A stretch of 6,950 bases of DNA from Alphaproteobacteria bacterium. Lineage in GTDB: Bacteria > Pseudomonadota > Alphaproteobacteria > UBA3830. The position numbers and the translations under genes were made by a program. Positions 5,784-6,950 of the stretch are shown in pieces (positions within the stretch are counted from its first letter, which is position 1; every line of letters begins with the position of its first letter). The notes beneath the pieces are model-generated. The model was given only the letters and a program-made list of their open reading frames with translations. It did no database searches and had not been told where the DNA came from. The stretch lies in assembly GCA_017416635.1 (NCBI GenBank), contig JAFQBQ010000146.1, forward strand, positions 1 through 6,950, written 5' to 3'.

Positions 5784-6554
5784 GATTTGTTGAATATCAA
5801 TAGCCAATCCTGTTTTTTCGTCCACAGTAACCAATGTAGCGAAAAATGTTCCAGGGCCTTGGGTCGGCATTAATCGAGAAAATGAAAATCCGCTCACAAA
5901 GCGCTCAACACAAATTTCTTTTTGCATTCCTATAACCGAATTATAGTCACCGATCATTCCCAAGTCGGTTTGGTACGCCGTTCCGTGTTCCAAAATATAA
6001 TAATCTGAGGTAGGAATATGAGTGTGGGTTCCGACAACAACCGAAACACGCCCGTCCAAGAAAAATCCCATAGCCTTTTTTTCGGAAGTAGTTTCTGCAT
6101 GAAAATCTACAACTATCGCGGCAACATTTTGCCCCAACTGATAATTTTTTAATATTCTGTCTGCGCATCTAAACGGATTATCCCCTGGAAACGGCATATC
6201 TTTCTGCCCCAGCAAATGGATCACCAAAACAGATTGTCCATTTTTAGCTGTAACGCAAGTAAATCCCTTACCAGGAATTTTGTCCGATGTATTTTCAGGT
6301 TTAAGTATTCTATTATCAGACACCAACATCGGAAAAATTTCTTTTTTATCCGTGATATGATTTCCTCCGGTTAACACATCCACGCCCATATCGAACAGTC
6401 TTGAAGCAAAAGTTGGAGTAATTCCGAATCCATGAGCGACATTATCTACATTCGCGACAATCAAATCCACGTCATTGCGATAAATCGAAATGTATTTTTC
6501 TAAAACATCTCTTCCCGGCTGCCCGACAATATCTCCACACAACAATATACGCAT
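5772..6554 (-). CDS. YmdB-type (TIGR00282) metallophosphoesterase
   Basis: Cytoplasmic binuclear-metal phosphoesterase related to Bacillus subtilis YmdB, a 2',3'-cyclic nucleotide phosphodiesterase that affects RNA and developmental gene expression; unrelated to the E. coli macrodomain protein of that name. 260 residues, normal length. Motifs: MRILLCGDIVGQPGR (1-15; Asp8 is a metal ligand), VANVDNVAHGFGIT (33-46), GGNHITDKKEI (63-73; Asn65), DFHAETTSEKKAMG (150-163; His152), and VVGTHTHIPTSD (173-184; His177 and His179). The family usually reads GEN at the second motif; here it is VDN, so the catalytic-site Glu is Asp37. All other ligands are present. The ATG at 6554 is chosen over an in-frame TTG at 6566 because the TTG lies within the GGAG ribosome site and the shorter form aligns with Asp8 of YmdB. 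GDYNSVIGMQKE near the C-terminus resembles alphaproteobacterial members. Its substrate here is unknown. Confidence 0.93.
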   Translation of the reverse strand: MRILLCGDIVGQPGRDVLEKYISIYRNDVDLIVANVDNVAHGFGITPTFASRLFDMGVDVLTGGNHITDKKEIFPMLVSDNRILKPENTSDKIPGKGFTCVTAKNGQSVLVIHLLGQKDMPFPGDNPFRCADRILKNYQLGQNVAAIVVDFHAETTSEKKAMGFFLDGRVSVVVGTHTHIPTSDYYILEHGTAYQTDLGMIGDYNSVIGMQKEICVERFVSGFSFSRLMPTQGPGTFFATLVTVDEKTGLAIDIQQIKGS

Positions 6555-6560
6555 TATTTG

Positions 6561-6564
6561 CTCC
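6561..6564 (-). promoter_or_regulatory. Phosphoesterase ribosome binding site, decides the start
   Basis: GGAG lies six bases before the ATG at 6554. An in-frame TTG at 6566 overlaps this element (TTGGAGCAAATAATG) and would add only MEQI, so it is not the likely start. Confidence 0.7.
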
Positions 6565-6600
6565 AATAAATTTCTAAAGAACGGATCATCACGAGTTTTT

Positions 6601-6628
6601 ACTATACAACGAATATCGACTCATTCAA
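6601..6628 (-). promoter_or_regulatory. Candidate sigma70 promoter of the phosphoesterase gene
   Basis: Minus-strand TTGAAT (6623-6628), a 16-base spacer, then TATAGT (6601-6606). The -10 matches consensus at 5 of 6 positions and the -35 at 4 of 6. Transcription would start near 6594, giving a leader of about 40 bases. The -35 overlaps the last codons of the possible small ORF at 6621-6713. Confidence 0.5.
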
Positions 6629-6713
6629 AGTTGGACAAGATCACGACATGCATTGTATTTCCCACACTTAATTTATTCGTTGTCCCGACGCAATTTATTA
6701 AATTGATATTCAT
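6621..6713 (-). CDS. Possible 30-residue small protein
   Basis: An ATG at 6713 with AGGAG (6722-6726) eight bases upstream opens 30 codons ending in TGA. The product begins MNINLINCVG and ends VILSNFE. It has no clear membrane helix and no family I recognise. It starts 18 bases after the stop of the gene to its right, so it could be co-transcribed. Against it: it is short, it ends in TGA while every well-supported gene here ends in TAA, and the next promoter overlaps its end. It may be a chance ORF or a decayed gene fragment. Confidence 0.3.
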   Translation of the reverse strand: MNINLINCVGTTNKLSVGNTMHVVILSNFE

Positions 6714-6714
6714 T

Positions 6715-6731
6715 AAATCAGCTCCTGATTT
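6715..6731 (-). other. Hairpin holding the small-ORF ribosome site
   Basis: AAATCAG and CTGATTT pair over a three-base loop. In the minus-strand transcript the loop and adjoining stem contain AGGAG, the ribosome site of the 30-codon ORF. The hairpin begins directly after the TAA (6732-6734) of the upstream gene. It could mask that site or act as a weak terminator for the upstream gene; the following ATTTAA is a poor U-run. Confidence 0.35.
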
Positions 6732-6950
6732 TTAGTTGCACTTTTTCAGTTTATCAATTATCTTCTTAGCGTTTTCTGAAAACAGCATACATGCCATTTC
6801 CAGTTCATCTTTCTTGTCGGAGTAACCCTTGTACGCTAACATTTCAACTACGCAATTTTCAACAATTTTGTTGCATTCTTCCAATTTTTCAATTGCTTTA
6901 TTTTTATTGTATTCAGCAAGTTCCTGATTTTCTTGTTGAGTCGAAGGCCA
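6732..6950 (-). CDS. C-terminus of an unrecognised helical, Cys-containing protein (5' end outside window)
   Basis: Seventy-two residues are visible before a TAA stop; the start lies beyond the right edge. The segment is strongly charged and looks almost wholly alpha-helical, rich in Glu, Lys and Asn, for example KNKAIEKLEEC and AKKIIDKLKKCN. Four Cys occur at visible residues 26, 33, 54 and 71. The first two are seven apart and would share a helix face, and the last is next to the C-terminus. That could mean disulfides in a secreted or periplasmic protein, but no signal sequence can be checked. The even codon use and clean ending support a real gene. I do not recognise a family. It shares a strand with the phosphoesterase but is separated from it by 177 bases and a promoter. 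Confidence 0.6.
   Translation of the reverse strand, partial: WPSTQQENQELAEYNKNKAIEKLEECNKIVENCVVEMLAYKGYSDKKDELEMACMLFSENAKKIIDKLKKCN

Noticed and set aside
6490..6735. 81-codon plus-strand open frame across the phosphoesterase start
   Set aside because: It overlaps the conserved N-terminus and promoter of the minus-strand phosphoesterase and shows no recognisable domain.
1..6950. Mobile element, CRISPR array, toxin-antitoxin or defence island
   Set aside because: No transposase, integrase, phage protein, direct-repeat array or paired small toxin and antitoxin genes were seen on either strand; gene content is mostly housekeeping.

Overview
The window is an AT-rich stretch of a bacterial chromosome, most likely from an alphaproteobacterium. 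Three things point there: the serS-surE-nlpD order on one strand, the SerS N-terminus (MHDIKWISENP, which resembles alphaproteobacterial seryl-tRNA synthetases as I remember them), and the C-terminal half of the YmdB-type phosphoesterase (GDYNSVIGMQKE). The AT-rich composition, a doubly interrupted transporter gene and the loss of usual neighbours (tat genes, pcm, the division and cell-wall cluster around rsmH) would suit a host-associated lineage such as Holosporales or an uncultured gut alphaproteobacterium. That placement is inference; no rRNA is present to confirm it.

Layout. Positions 1-3081 on the minus strand hold a tight operon, transcribed right to left: serS (seryl-tRNA synthetase), surE (5'-nucleotidase) and nlpD (LysM plus degenerate LytM lipoprotein, cut by the window edge). 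Both internal junctions are 8-base start/stop overlaps. A good extended -10 promoter lies before serS. Further upstream on the same strand is an unrecognised 96-residue membrane-anchored protein (3079-3369). It is divergent from a NhaD/CitMHS-like ion transporter on the plus strand (3497-4807). The divergent spacer holds a 12-bp-arm inverted repeat that may be an operator.

The transporter gene is the most unusual object. It stays in one reading frame over 437 codons but carries an in-frame TAG (4559-4561) and an in-frame TGA (4583-4585), with no frameshift. One base after its terminal stop begins rsmH (16S rRNA m4C1402 methyltransferase, 4809-5678), which stands alone rather than in its usual mraZ-rsmH-ftsL-ftsI cluster.

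After a short convergent spacer with small hairpins comes a minus-strand YmdB/TIGR00282 metallophosphoesterase (5772-6554), with Asp where the family usually has a metal-site Glu. Upstream of it are its promoter, a possible 30-codon ORF with a good ribosome binding site inside a hairpin, and the C-terminus of an unrecognised Cys-containing helical protein that runs off the right edge.

No tRNA, rRNA, CRISPR array, insertion sequence or phage gene is visible. I found no defence system or clearly new multi-gene system. The points worth following are the broken transporter and its link to rsmH, the divergent operator candidate, the metal-ligand-poor NlpD and the small unknown proteins.
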